Virus record (IMG/VR): IMGVR_UViG_3300017729_000012
Location: 1-34,457 of that record
Length of the DNA stretch: 34,457 nucleotides
Direction: 5' to 3' (one strand)
DNA from: a virus
Part shown: positions 1-7,048 of the stretch, piece after piece
Layout: each line of letters begins with the position of its first letter
Position numbering within the stretch: position 1 is the stretch's first letter
Notes under the pieces: generated by a model
Told to the model about the DNA's origin: nothing
Database searches by the model: none
The model's input: the letters and a program-made list of their open reading frames with translations, nothing else
Program-made: the position numbers and the translations under genes

Positions 1-18
1 ATTGTTTTTTATTTTATT
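1..18 (-). promoter_or_regulatory. Translation start region of a gene lying just outside the left edge
   Basis: These 18 bases are identical to 2847-2864, which is the leader and first two start-codon bases of the 938-aa gene. Read on the minus strand, both give an A-rich leader ending in ACAAT, and the 938-aa gene continues with the G of its ATG. If the base before position 1 is a C on the plus strand, the next gene of the operon starts at position 2. This is inferred from the identity; the gene itself is not visible. Confidence 0.55.
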
Positions 19-31
19 GTTTATTTTTTAT

Positions 32-2848
32 TTAGACAAATTCTCTTGGATTGTAAAATCTTATTTCTATATTACCTTGAGATATTCCTTTAGTGCTGCC
101 AGTAAAATCTTCTTCTAGAAAATCTAGATAAACAGCATTTTCAGTAGGTGTTAATTCCCACTCTCTAAAAAAGATTTCTGCAGGACGTACACCTTCTACT
201 ATTTCTGATCTACCATTTGCCATAACCCACGGAAATTTACTAGAACCACATCTTGTATTTGGGTCTCCTTGTGCATGTATAAGGATTTTATATAATGCTG
301 TTCCTCCTTGCCAAGTGAACTCACATCCTGTATCATTTGATAATTCTTGAATTGCAATTGCACCTCCTTTAGGATGACTGAAACGTGCAACATAAGATGT
401 ATAGTTTACTCCACTACCACCTGAACCATTTGATGCTGCAGTAAGTCTACCTTGAGCATCAACTTCAATATTAGCATTTGTATAAACCCCTGGGGTAACA
501 GATGTATTTTCTAAATCTATAGTTAATTTATCTGTAGCAACAGTGCTTGTTGCAATTCCTACACCACCTGCTAATAAAGCTGTATCTCCATCAGCAACAA
601 CTTGTCCTGTTCCAATATCACCTGTTAATGTCCATCCTGCAGATGAGTTTGTCCAAGGTACATTAACAACTAGTTGATTACTATCATTAAATTGAATTCC
701 ATAAGTTCTTTTCTCTACTTCAGTTACTGCCTGTGCTGCTTGTGATTGCTGAACATCACTAAATAATTTACCAATACCAAGAACAGTTGATGTCATTGTT
801 ACTACACTTGGAACAGAAGGAAATGCTTGTAAATTACCCTGTCCATCTATATAATCTGTAGCTAAACCTGCCCATGTAAAGTCTAAAGTACTATCTCCTG
901 TATTACTACTATCATTTGTTACTGCAACATCTAATGCATCACCTGCTGTTGTTGCTCCTATAGTTAGTACACTTGCAAAAGTAATTAGTTGAGGATTAGG
1001 ATTAGTATCCATTGTAACGCCCGGTCCTGTAAACTCAAACATTCCAGAAGTAGTAGTGTTTCCTACCTTAATACTAGTTACTGTATTAACTGATACAGCA
1101 CTTATTGTTAATGTTTTTTCTCCGCCTACACCGGTGTTAACTGAACCTGATAAACCTGAACCTATTACTACTTTATCAGTAAAATATCCTGCTGTAGTAT
1201 CTGCTGAATCTATTTTAAACTTAACATCTTCTGATGAACCTGACCAAGGTACGTTTACCACTAATTGATCATCTGAATTAAATTGAACACCGTATGTTCT
1301 ATCTTTAACAGTTGATACTGCCTCAGCTGGTTCAAGTTGTACTGTATCATCCCATAGTTTACCTGTTCCAGTTACCGTAGATGTCATCACTGGTACTGCT
1401 GCAGGAATAGTAGGGAATGTTTCTAAAACACCATCGCCTCTAACATATTGAGCTGGCACACCTTGAAAATCTAAAGTTAAAAAAGGTGTAGTAGTTGAAT
1501 TTGCCACAGAAGGTACTATTGCATCTGCTATACCTGGGGTTACATCACAATTAAAATCTGTTACTGTCCCTGTCCCTACAGAAGGGAATGTTTGTAGTGA
1601 CCCTGTACCATCTATATATTGTTGTGCAGTACCTGCACCTGTAAATGTAAGAGTACCTGATCCTGTTACAGGAGATCCTGAAACAGTAAATGCAGATGGT
1701 GCTGCTAAACCAACACTAGTAACAGAACCTGATCCGCCAGATGCTGATATAGTAATGTTATTTATTCCGTCATCAAATATTGTAATATTAGCTCCAGCCA
1801 CTAAATTAAGAGCTCCGGATAAACCTTGTAATGACGTTACATGAGTTGGAAAAGCAGGAATGACAGCACTAACTTGTACTGTATCATTGCCCTGATCTGT
1901 TAGTGTAATGTTATTACCAGCTTCAAGACTTACTTTATCTAATGAACCATCAGAACCATTCAACGCTATTGCATAGTCATCAACATTAGATGCTTGACCA
2001 CTTAAATCATATGTAGTATTACTTCCTGCTGCAGGTGTTGGTAAAGTGATTTCTGAAATTTCTATTTCTGTAGGGTGACCAGTTGCATCTTGAGTTATGC
2101 TTTTTATTACACTGAATGTATCACCAAATGCTGGAGATATAGCAGTTGTATTATCAACTCTAGTTGTATCAAGATGAGTAATAGTTATTTTTTCCGGGTT
2201 ACCTCCAGCTATTAATAGTGTAGTACCCATTTTTGTTCCTCCTTCAAAAACAACTGCTTCATTGCTTTCTACAGTTCCTGTTACAAAACCATCACTAATT
2301 CTCCAACCAGTAAATAATTGGGGAAAGGTTTCTAAGTCTCCAGCACCATTAACATACTGAGTTGCATTACCTAAATAATTAAATGTAAGAATACCAGAAG
2401 TTGTAACAGGACCTCCAGAGACTGCAATTGCATTTCCATTAGTATCAGCGTCTATACTAGTAACAGTTCCAACAAACTCATCAGAACTACTTATAGTTAT
2501 AGCATTAGAACCATCATCAGTTAGAGTAATATTAGCACCAGCAACAAGCTTTACAATATCTGTGCTTGCATCTGATCCTGTAAGTATTAATTCTACATCA
2601 AGTCCACTTTGTGTACTACTATAATCATATGTAGTATCTGTACCGGCACCAATAGCAGCTGCAAGATCATATATAGAGATTAATTCTTGTTCTAGTTTTG
2701 GCAAATATGCCATAACATTTAAGTTACTATCTTGTTTAGTTGATAGAATTAAGTAATCTTCCTTACCATCTGTATTAAGATCATATGGTTTTGGTGCGTA
2801 TTTCTTTTTGGAAAATAATCCAATTACGTCTTGCAGTAGTGAACCCAT
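32..2848 (-). CDS. Repeat-containing phage tail fibre / adhesin (938 aa)
   Basis: Probable receptor-binding or tail-fibre protein on the virion surface. It is rich in Gly, Ser, Thr, Asn and Val with a beta-structure look and no enzyme motif. Three copies of an AGxNITLTDxGxNxITIS element begin near residues 103, 309 and 351. Four copies of a YxxGxGxLxxFP element have their Tyr at 165, 411, 468 and 666. A longer block (start TSTVxGxGKL, core RTYGxQFN, end LVVNVPW) occurs twice, after the third and fourth YxxGxGxLxxFP. The N-terminus is a short amphipathic segment ending in KKKY, resembling that of the 397-aa protein upstream, so both may dock on the same virion part. It is the last visible gene of the leftward operon, 14 bases after the 70-aa gene. 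Tail location is inferred from repeat style; no trimerisation or lyase domain was recognised. Confidence 0.7.
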   Translation of the reverse strand: MGSLLQDVIGLFSKKKYAPKPYDLNTDGKEDYLILSTKQDSNLNVMAYLPKLEQELISIYDLAAAIGAGTDTTYDYSSTQSGLDVELILTGSDASTDIVKLVAGANITLTDDGSNAITISSSDEFVGTVTSIDADTNGNAIAVSGGPVTTSGILTFNYLGNATQYVNGAGDLETFPQLFTGWRISDGFVTGTVESNEAVVFEGGTKMGTTLLIAGGNPEKITITHLDTTRVDNTTAISPAFGDTFSVIKSITQDATGHPTEIEISEITLPTPAAGSNTTYDLSGQASNVDDYAIALNGSDGSLDKVSLEAGNNITLTDQGNDTVQVSAVIPAFPTHVTSLQGLSGALNLVAGANITIFDDGINNITISASGGSGSVTSVGLAAPSAFTVSGSPVTGSGTLTFTGAGTAQQYIDGTGSLQTFPSVGTGTVTDFNCDVTPGIADAIVPSVANSTTTPFLTLDFQGVPAQYVRGDGVLETFPTIPAAVPVMTSTVTGTGKLWDDTVQLEPAEAVSTVKDRTYGVQFNSDDQLVVNVPWSGSSEDVKFKIDSADTTAGYFTDKVVIGSGLSGSVNTGVGGEKTLTISAVSVNTVTSIKVGNTTTSGMFEFTGPGVTMDTNPNPQLITFASVLTIGATTAGDALDVAVTNDSSNTGDSTLDFTWAGLATDYIDGQGNLQAFPSVPSVVTMTSTVLGIGKLFSDVQQSQAAQAVTEVEKRTYGIQFNDSNQLVVNVPWTNSSAGWTLTGDIGTGQVVADGDTALLAGGVGIATSTVATDKLTIDLENTSVTPGVYTNANIEVDAQGRLTAASNGSGGSGVNYTSYVARFSHPKGGAIAIQELSNDTGCEFTWQGGTALYKILIHAQGDPNTRCGSSKFPWVMANGRSEIVEGVRPAEIFFREWELTPTENAVYLDFLEEDFTGSTKGISQGNIEIRFYNPREFV

Positions 2849-2862
2849 TGTTTTTTATTTTA

Positions 2863-3075
2863 TTATTTGCAGTATCCTTTTTTAAAAGCAGCAGACTGCA
2901 CCGGCTCTTTAGCTCTGGTAGACTTTTGCTTCGGATTCAAACTTGTTTTTTTAGCTAATTTAATTCTTGCTTCAACCTTTTTTCTATTCTTTTTTTGCTG
3001 TATAGCTTGTGGAATAGATGTAGGGTTATAGTAACCATTAGTTACTTCTTTTTTTATTGGTAATGATTTTGCCAT
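2863..3075 (-). CDS. Small basic protein of unknown function (70 aa)
   Basis: Not recognised. It is very rich in Lys and Arg (for example KKNRKK near the middle) with no membrane segment and a lone Cys next to the C-terminal Lys. It lies between the 101-aa gene (2-base gap) and the fibre gene (14-base gap), so it is surely co-translated with the tail and lysis cluster. Its tiny size, charge and place among tail genes would suit a small virion protein or assembly helper, but nothing in the sequence decides this. The reading frame is supported by the tight packing on both sides. Confidence 0.6.
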   Translation of the reverse strand: MAKSLPIKKEVTNGYYNPTSIPQAIQQKKNRKKVEARIKLAKKTSLNPKQKSTRAKEPVQSAAFKKGYCK

Positions 3076-3077
3076 GA

Positions 3078-3383
3078 TTATTTCTTTTTAGATTTACTAC
3101 TACCACCATACCCAAGGGCTCTCATGCTAGCAATATTTTTTCTGTCTTGTTCTGTTTTGAACTTAGGTCTAAAAAAAGTACTTTCTTTAGCATCAAGCTC
3201 TCTTACAAGTTGATTGTCACTTTTGTTTGGTAAACTGTCATATACATTAGTTACATCACCACCTGCCATATAGCCTAATAGACCACCACCTCTAGAGTAT
3301 ACATCCATTTTCATTCTATTTGTTGGTACAAAAGCATCTCCATCACCTTTAGTACCACCTTTTCCGTATTTCTTTTTCATCAT
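3078..3383 (-). CDS. Small glycine- and lysine-rich phage protein (101 aa)
   Basis: Function unknown. The frame is open further upstream to an ATG at 3437, but that start would lie 47 bases inside the upstream holin gene. I choose the ATG-ATG pair at 3383/3380, which follows the holin stop by 7 bases and has the A-rich leader seen in this operon. The protein has a Lys/Gly-rich start, a central SRGGGLLGY segment with YMAGGD after it, and a C-terminal lysine-rich tail after GYGGSSK. Glycine patches of this sort occur in small hypothetical proteins of Bacteroidota phages, which is a general impression, not a family assignment. It is not clearly membrane bound. Confidence 0.6.
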   Translation of the reverse strand: MMKKKYGKGGTKGDGDAFVPTNRMKMDVYSRGGGLLGYMAGGDVTNVYDSLPNKSDNQLVRELDAKESTFFRPKFKTEQDRKNIASMRALGYGGSSKSKKK

Positions 3384-3390
3384 TTTTAAT

Positions 3391-3855
3391 TTATTTATTA
3401 CTAATTGCTTTAAATTTTTCAGCTCCCCTTGAACCAAAGTAAGCTACATATACTGTTATTAATAATGACTTTAATAGGTCTACCCATACTGAGTCTACTT
3501 TAAAGTCAATTTCAGAACTGTCCAATAGCATAAATATTACCATTGATATAGTTAAAAATATCAAGGTCATTGGTCTCGTATTTTTACTAAGCCAAGAATC
3601 AGAACTCATATCACTAACCCAACGCTTGCTTACTTCTTGCATTTCAACCATATCTTGCTCTAATAACTTTAAAGCAGTCTCTTTATCTACTGGAGATAAA
3701 GCTGGTTCTTTTTCTATTAAAGATTTAACCATACCTAAAACACCTGCATCAGGAAGTAACTCCCCGGCAAGACCAAGTATACTAGGGACTTTCTTTGTAA
3801 GGAATTGTCCTACTTTAGTATCTTTAAATTTCTTTTTAGGTTTTTTATCACTCAT
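3391..3855 (-). CDS. Holin, 3TM / GTA-holin type (154 aa)
   Basis: Probable holin that forms the inner-membrane lesion for lysis. A Lys-rich cytoplasmic N-terminus (residues 1-22) is followed by a weakly hydrophobic stretch at about 25-46 and an acidic helical segment (about 56-80). Next comes the SWLSKNTRP sequence (87-95) leading straight into a membrane helix at about 96-112. A second helix lies at about 124-142, ending YFGSRGAEKF. The conserved RP before the first helix and the YFGxRGxEK ending are characteristic of the 3TM holin family of phages and gene transfer agents. It sits between the 397-aa tail-tip protein (9-base gap) and the 101-aa gene. No endolysin is adjacent. A different holin lies at 8848-9261. 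Confidence 0.75.
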   Translation of the reverse strand: MSDKKPKKKFKDTKVGQFLTKKVPSILGLAGELLPDAGVLGMVKSLIEKEPALSPVDKETALKLLEQDMVEMQEVSKRWVSDMSSDSWLSKNTRPMTLIFLTISMVIFMLLDSSEIDFKVDSVWVDLLKSLLITVYVAYFGSRGAEKFKAISNK

Positions 3856-3864
3856 CTTTTTAGT

Positions 3865-5058
3865 TTAAGGGTATATTCTTATTTCTAATGGTGTATCAAG
3901 TAAAATACTATCATCTGCTATAGCTGTGTTTTCAACTAAATTAGTAGTGATAGTAAAACTATTTCCAGTTACACCAATAATATTAGCAATGTTTGGATGA
4001 TTTTTAAATACTTGTGCAATGTTTATAGTCACTTTACTTGGATCAACTGATGTTGACCAAGTTGCAGTATAGCGTCCAACGCTAGGTCTTGACCATGATA
4101 AGGTTCTTCCTGTATCATTATAAATGACATTCTCTGTAGGTGCACTGTTACCTAGCTGAGTTACTTGAGATACATATGCCTCATAGTAATGAGATAATCC
4201 CATAGCCACAGACTTAGGATTAGCTGTTGTACCTAAAGGAACACCGGTTATAACTTCTACACCATTGCTTCCCCACATTAAAACATTATCTGATTCAGAT
4301 ACAGAAAAACCTGGACCTGCTCCACCTGGGTTTTCATCATATACATTAAAGGTAGTCATACCACCACCAGAAGATATTGTTACTTCATTTGAGCCATTAT
4401 CTGTTATTGATACATTACTTCCTGCAAAAAGCTTTACATTGCTTAATGATCCATCTGAACCATCAAGTTTTAAGTTTACATGCTGAGGTCCTCCAGTTGT
4501 TTGACCTGCACTTGAAAGGGTATAAGTCACACCACCAGATGAAACACCATTGATTATTATTTCATTTGTTGTCTCAGTTAAAGTAATATTAGAACCTGCC
4601 AATAAAGATTTAAAGTTTAGAGTTTCCCCTACTTTGTCTTTCCATATACCAAGTCCTGATCCTACATTAGCTGCTAAATTAGGTTCTCCTTCTGTATCAA
4701 TTTCTACATAATTATCATCAGCTGACTGAGCCAAAGTTAAATTAGGGCTCATAGATTTTAGTGTACGGAAATAAACAGTACATTCACCTGTGTCAGGATC
4801 AACTTCTGTTTTTTGATATACAGTTGCAGTATCTCCTTTAGGAACCTCCGGTGTGTTTTTATGATCACATCCTGCTCCTTCAACTTTAAAGTCTGATATC
4901 TTAATTAATTTAACTGCTTTATAAGGTATAGGAGATGCTACACCAGTCATATCAGGTTGCTCATTCCATTTACCTAATACTAGCACATCATTCTTTTCTG
5001 CTACTTTAGAGTATTTTCCTTGTCTAATTAAACTTAATATGTCAGTTAAAATATTCAT
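3865..5058 (-). CDS. Tail-tip / receptor-binding protein related to the 938-aa fibre (397 aa)
   Basis: Probable virion surface protein. It shares with the 938-aa protein a GSDGSL-x(2)-V-x-L-x-AGxN element followed by SITDNGSNEVTISS (near residue 211), and has a second, diverged AGSNITLTE element near residue 153. Both proteins also start with a short amphipathic segment ending in a basic KY (here RQGKY). Residues 45-110 contain a Cys-bearing beta-rich section with no recognised family. The C-terminal 130 residues are Gly/Ser poor and end in LEIRIYP, comparable to the IEIRFYNP ending of the large fibre. The gene is 3 bases from the 72-aa gene and 9 bases from the holin gene. Paralogy with the 938-aa gene is well supported; the role is inferred. 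Confidence 0.65.
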   Translation of the reverse strand: MNILTDILSLIRQGKYSKVAEKNDVLVLGKWNEQPDMTGVASPIPYKAVKLIKISDFKVEGAGCDHKNTPEVPKGDTATVYQKTEVDPDTGECTVYFRTLKSMSPNLTLAQSADDNYVEIDTEGEPNLAANVGSGLGIWKDKVGETLNFKSLLAGSNITLTETTNEIIINGVSSGGVTYTLSSAGQTTGGPQHVNLKLDGSDGSLSNVKLFAGSNVSITDNGSNEVTISSGGGMTTFNVYDENPGGAGPGFSVSESDNVLMWGSNGVEVITGVPLGTTANPKSVAMGLSHYYEAYVSQVTQLGNSAPTENVIYNDTGRTLSWSRPSVGRYTATWSTSVDPSKVTINIAQVFKNHPNIANIIGVTGNSFTITTNLVENTAIADDSILLDTPLEIRIYP

Positions 5059-5061
5059 ATC

Positions 5062-5280
5062 TTATTTACCATCATAGGACCAGCCGCCCATTTTATATTT
5101 TTGTTTTTTTGACTTTCCGTCTCTGCCTTGTACAACTCTTTCTGTTTCAACACCCTTGCGCATTTTTTCTTGTACTGAACCTAGCATCATGTCTTCTAAT
5201 TCACCACCTGTTCTTAATAACATCTTGCTTTTTTGCCTAGATATTTTTTGCTTTGGTAAACACGGTCTTTTTTTTGCCAT
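5062..5280 (-). CDS. Small basic protein of unknown function (72 aa)
   Basis: Not recognised. It is strongly basic with a Lys/Arg-rich N-terminal third (including a lone Cys in RPCLPKQK), a short acidic GGELEDMM segment, and a basic middle with VVQGRDGKSKKQKYKMGG. It has no membrane segment and no signal peptide. It follows the 48-codon mini-gene by 11 bases, with a TAAAATAAG leader, and ends 3 bases before the 397-aa gene. It resembles the 70-aa and 101-aa genes further along in being short, basic and glycine-tailed. This could reflect small structural or DNA-associated proteins, but that remains a guess. Confidence 0.6.
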   Translation of the reverse strand: MAKKRPCLPKQKISRQKSKMLLRTGGELEDMMLGSVQEKMRKGVETERVVQGRDGKSKKQKYKMGGWSYDGK

Positions 5281-5291
5281 CTTATTTTAAT

Positions 5292-5438
5292 TTATATATC
5301 CAATGTAAACGTTACAAAGAATAAGTACACTTTCACTGTTGAATAATCAAACTCAGCATCTGGTTGTATAAACTCCCATCCTAATGCTAATCTATTATGT
5401 GGCCAATGAAATGCTATTTCTAATTGCCAATCACCCAT
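5292..5438 (-). CDS. Mini-protein, beta-strand and aromatic rich (48 aa)
   Basis: Unknown function. The start codon overlaps the stop of the preceding 33-codon gene by one base (TAATG), which argues for true coupled translation. The peptide begins MGDWQLEIAFHWPHNRLALG, has a central WEF-IQP segment, and ends in alternating hydrophobic residues (VKVYLFFVTFTLDI). Its dense aromatics and alternating pattern suggest a small two-sheet or hairpin fold rather than a membrane helix. Similar tiny ORFs with an ALGW core are, as far as I recall, found in other marine phages; this is not verified. The 11 bases to the next gene make it part of the operon. Confidence 0.6.
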   Translation of the reverse strand: MGDWQLEIAFHWPHNRLALGWEFIQPDAEFDYSTVKVYLFFVTFTLDI

Positions 5439-5539
5439 TATATTTTACTTTTAGTTTTTTTACAAAGTCCTTGACGGCAATGTCCTAAACAGACTTTACC
5501 TTTTGTGACCCACTGTATTAACAAACAAATTTGTCTCAT
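5438..5539 (-). CDS. Mini-protein with Cys/His cluster (33 aa)
   Basis: Unknown function. Its ATG overlaps the TGA of the 86-aa gene (ATGA arrangement, 5536-5539) and its TAA overlaps the ATG of the 48-codon gene, so it is locked into a chain of translational coupling. A hydrophobic start (ICLLIQWV) leads to GKVCLGHCRQGLCKK, with Cys at 17, 21 and 26 and His at 20. That spacing could bind a zinc ion or a metal cluster, or form disulphides, although three Cys and one His in so short a peptide is only suggestive. The strong operon context is the main evidence that it is a real gene. Confidence 0.5.
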   Translation of the reverse strand: MRQICLLIQWVTKGKVCLGHCRQGLCKKTKSKI

Positions 5540-5796
5540 TTTTTAACTGCCTTTTTTTTAGGTGCTCTTTTTTTAGTTTTACCTGCAACTGCTTTAGGTA
5601 CATGACCTAACTGATTGCCAACCTCTTTAATTGCTCTACCTACATCAGCTAATTCATTAGCTGTGAGCTTATATCTTTTTACAATTTCAAGTAAAGTCTT
5701 TTCAGCTTTCTCATCAATTGTAGTCTTTGACCAAACAGCTCTCCAAGAATCTTGTAAGCTGTATGTCCAAATGACATGTATGATTTTTTTAAACAT
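5536..5796 (-). CDS. Small protein with basic tail, first gene of the leftward operon (86 aa)
   Basis: Function unknown. An N-terminal hydrophobic/aromatic segment (FKKIIHVIWTYSLQDSWRAV) precedes an amphipathic helical region (about 28-66, including ELADVGRAIKEVGNQLG). The C-terminus is a strongly basic tail of about 16 residues (KTKKRAPKKKAVKK). The layout would suit a nucleic-acid-binding or peripheral membrane peptide. It is the first gene after the divergent control region, so its expression probably follows that region's leftward promoter. Its stop codon overlaps the start of the 33-codon gene. I could not assign it to a family. Confidence 0.65.
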   Translation of the reverse strand: MFKKIIHVIWTYSLQDSWRAVWSKTTIDEKAEKTLLEIVKRYKLTANELADVGRAIKEVGNQLGHVPKAVAGKTKKRAPKKKAVKK

Positions 5797-5825
5797 AATT
5801 AGTTTTTTAAAAGTACTATATGAAT

Positions 5826-5914
5826 AATATACAAATTTTGTGTCACTTAACCAACTGATTAAGATATATAAATCTTATCTTTGTGTTGCTTACTGATAAC
5901 AATATACAAATTTT
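5826..5914 (+). repeat. Two exact copies of a 14-mer AATATACAAATTTT
   Basis: The copies are at 5826-5839 and 5901-5914, 75 bases apart and in the same orientation. Both lie between the divergent genes. On the minus strand each offers a TTTGTATATT, so they could supply -33-like promoter elements or be protein-binding sites. The region is AT-rich, so some chance similarity must be allowed for. Confidence 0.4.
5860..5877. promoter_or_regulatory. Dyad TAAGAT-N6-ATCTTA upstream of nrdB
   Basis: Perfect 6-base arms (5860-5865 and 5872-5877) flank a 6-base AT spacer. The right arm overlaps a TAnnTTTG match at 5876-5883. This could be an operator placed on a promoter, but the low sequence complexity limits confidence. 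Confidence 0.3.
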
Positions 5915-5927
5915 AACTTAGTTAAAA
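5911..5927. promoter_or_regulatory. Palindrome TTTTAAC-TTA-GTTAAAA
   Basis: A perfect 7-base inverted repeat with a 3-base centre. It overlaps the end of the second 14-mer copy. It is a candidate regulator site between the two divergent transcription units; no regulator gene was recognised in the window. Confidence 0.3.
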
Positions 5928-6004
5928 TAAATATAATGGTCTATAAAAAGTGATAGTTCTCTTTTATATCTCAGTTACATTTAGTAAATTAAATACATCC
6001 AGTG

Positions 6005-6036
6005 GCCGCATTTTCTTTTTGAGAATGGGGCTTTTT
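6005..6036 (+). terminator. Terminator-like hairpin in the nrdB leader (possible attenuator)
   Basis: Bases 6005-6015 pair with 6021-6031: ten pairs (one G-T) and a single G-G mismatch, closing on a TTTTT loop. A run of five T follows at 6032-6036. It is far more GC-rich than its surroundings and has the shape of a rho-independent terminator in the plus direction only, since no T run follows on the other strand. It ends 20 bases before the nrdB ATG with no plus-strand gene before it in the window, so it would act on the nrdBA leader itself or end a short leader RNA. Confidence 0.65.
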
Positions 6037-6056
6037 AATCCTTAATAAATAACCTT

Positions 6057-7037
6057 ATGAACAAAGACATCTTTAAACCCAGAGTAAACATACTGCCTTA
6101 TGAGTATCCACAACTATTAGCATACAAAGACGCAATTAGGCATTCCTACTGGATTGATACAGAATTTAATTTTACAGAAGACATACAAGACTTTAAAGTC
6201 ACTATATCAAATGAAGAAAAAGATGTCATTAAAAAGACAATGCTTGCAATTGCTCAAATAGAAGTAAATGTAAAAACTTTTTGGGGAGATCTTTATAAGA
6301 GAATGCCAATCACAGAAGTAGGTGATGTAGGCTTTACTTTTGCTGAGTCAGAAGTAAGACACAAAGATGCTTATGCTAGGCTACTTAGAATACTAGGATT
6401 AGAAAAAGAATTTCAATCAGTAGTTGAAGTACCTGCAATAGAGGGTAGACTAAAGTATTTAAAGAAGTACTTAGATGGTACACGTTCTAGAGACAATAAA
6501 ATGTATACTAAATCTGTATTGCTATTCTCTTTATTTATAGAGCACGTAAGCTTGTTTAGTCAGTTCTTGATTATGATGAGCTTTAACAAAGAAAAGAATG
6601 TACTTAAAGGTATATCTAATGTTGTTGAGGCTACTAGTAAAGAAGAGGAAATACATGGTAACTTTGGAGCAGAGTTAATTAACATAATCAAAAGAGAAAA
6701 TCCAGAATGGTTTGATAAAGAATTTGAAGATTTGATCTACTCTGCATGCATGAAAGCTTATAGTGCAGAGTGTGGTATACTTGATTGGATCTTTGAGAAA
6801 GGAGAACTTAGTTTTCTACCTAAAGAAACAATACAACATTTTATAAGAAACAGATTCAACAACTCTTTAGAAAAGATAGGTATGAAACCAATCTTTGAAG
6901 TTGATCAAGAAATATTAAAAGCAGTAGAATGGTTTGATATTGAGATAACTGGCACCAAAGAAGGAGACTTCTTTTACAAAAAGAGTGTTGACTATAACAA
7001 GAAAAGCAAAAGCATCACAGTTGATGATTTATTTTAA
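6057..7037 (+). CDS. nrdB: Ribonucleotide reductase class I, small (radical) subunit
   Basis: Holds the metal centre and radical that drive NDP reduction by NrdA, supplying dNTPs for phage DNA synthesis in the cytoplasm. By alignment with E. coli NrdB the six metal ligands are E69, E99, H102, E162, E197 and H200. The radical tyrosine is kept at Y106 (HKDAY). W32 matches the tryptophan of the radical-transfer path. The first ligand is Glu instead of the Asp84 of the E. coli enzyme, a change also seen in some other R2 lineages. The C-terminus SITVDDLF is the usual acidic-hydrophobic tail that docks on NrdA. Length (326 aa) is a little short but normal for phage enzymes. The gene precedes nrdA by 11 bases and has a hairpin in its leader. 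It starts the only plus-strand block of the window. Confidence 0.95.
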   Translation: MNKDIFKPRVNILPYEYPQLLAYKDAIRHSYWIDTEFNFTEDIQDFKVTISNEEKDVIKKTMLAIAQIEVNVKTFWGDLYKRMPITEVGDVGFTFAESEVRHKDAYARLLRILGLEKEFQSVVEVPAIEGRLKYLKKYLDGTRSRDNKMYTKSVLLFSLFIEHVSLFSQFLIMMSFNKEKNVLKGISNVVEATSKEEEIHGNFGAELINIIKRENPEWFDKEFEDLIYSACMKAYSAECGILDWIFEKGELSFLPKETIQHFIRNRFNNSLEKIGMKPIFEVDQEILKAVEWFDIEITGTKEGDFFYKKSVDYNKKSKSITVDDLF

Positions 7038-7048
7038 AAACAAAACCA

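Larger units (their letters stand above)
5797..6056. promoter_or_regulatory. Divergent control region between tail operon and nrdBA
   Basis: This 260-base gap separates the leftward operon from the rightward nrdB. It contains a duplicated 14-mer, two dyads and a terminator-like hairpin, each listed separately. An exact match to the Bacteroidota -7 consensus TAnnTTTG (TATCTTTG) lies at 5876-5883 on the plus strand, but without a -33 TTG at the right distance. A leftward -7-like TACTTTTA (plus coordinates 5808-5815) has an upstream TTTG with a spacer of 16, shorter than the usual 19 or so. No convincing ORF or tRNA was seen in it. Confidence 0.6.

Noticed and set aside
3384-3437. Upstream ATG at 3437 as start of the small glycine-rich protein
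   Set aside because: It would overlap the holin gene by 47 bases. The ATG-ATG at 3383/3380 follows the holin stop by 7 bases with an A-rich leader, as in the rest of the operon.
5876-5883. TATCTTTG as an nrdB promoter -7 box
   Set aside because: It is an exact TAnnTTTG match, but no TTG lies about 19 bases upstream and such 8-mers are expected by chance in sequence this AT-rich. Kept only as a remark in the control region.
5797-6056. tRNA or CRISPR elements in the largest gap
   Set aside because: No cloverleaf with a T-loop or acceptor CCA could be drawn. The two 14-mers are not a repeat-spacer array.
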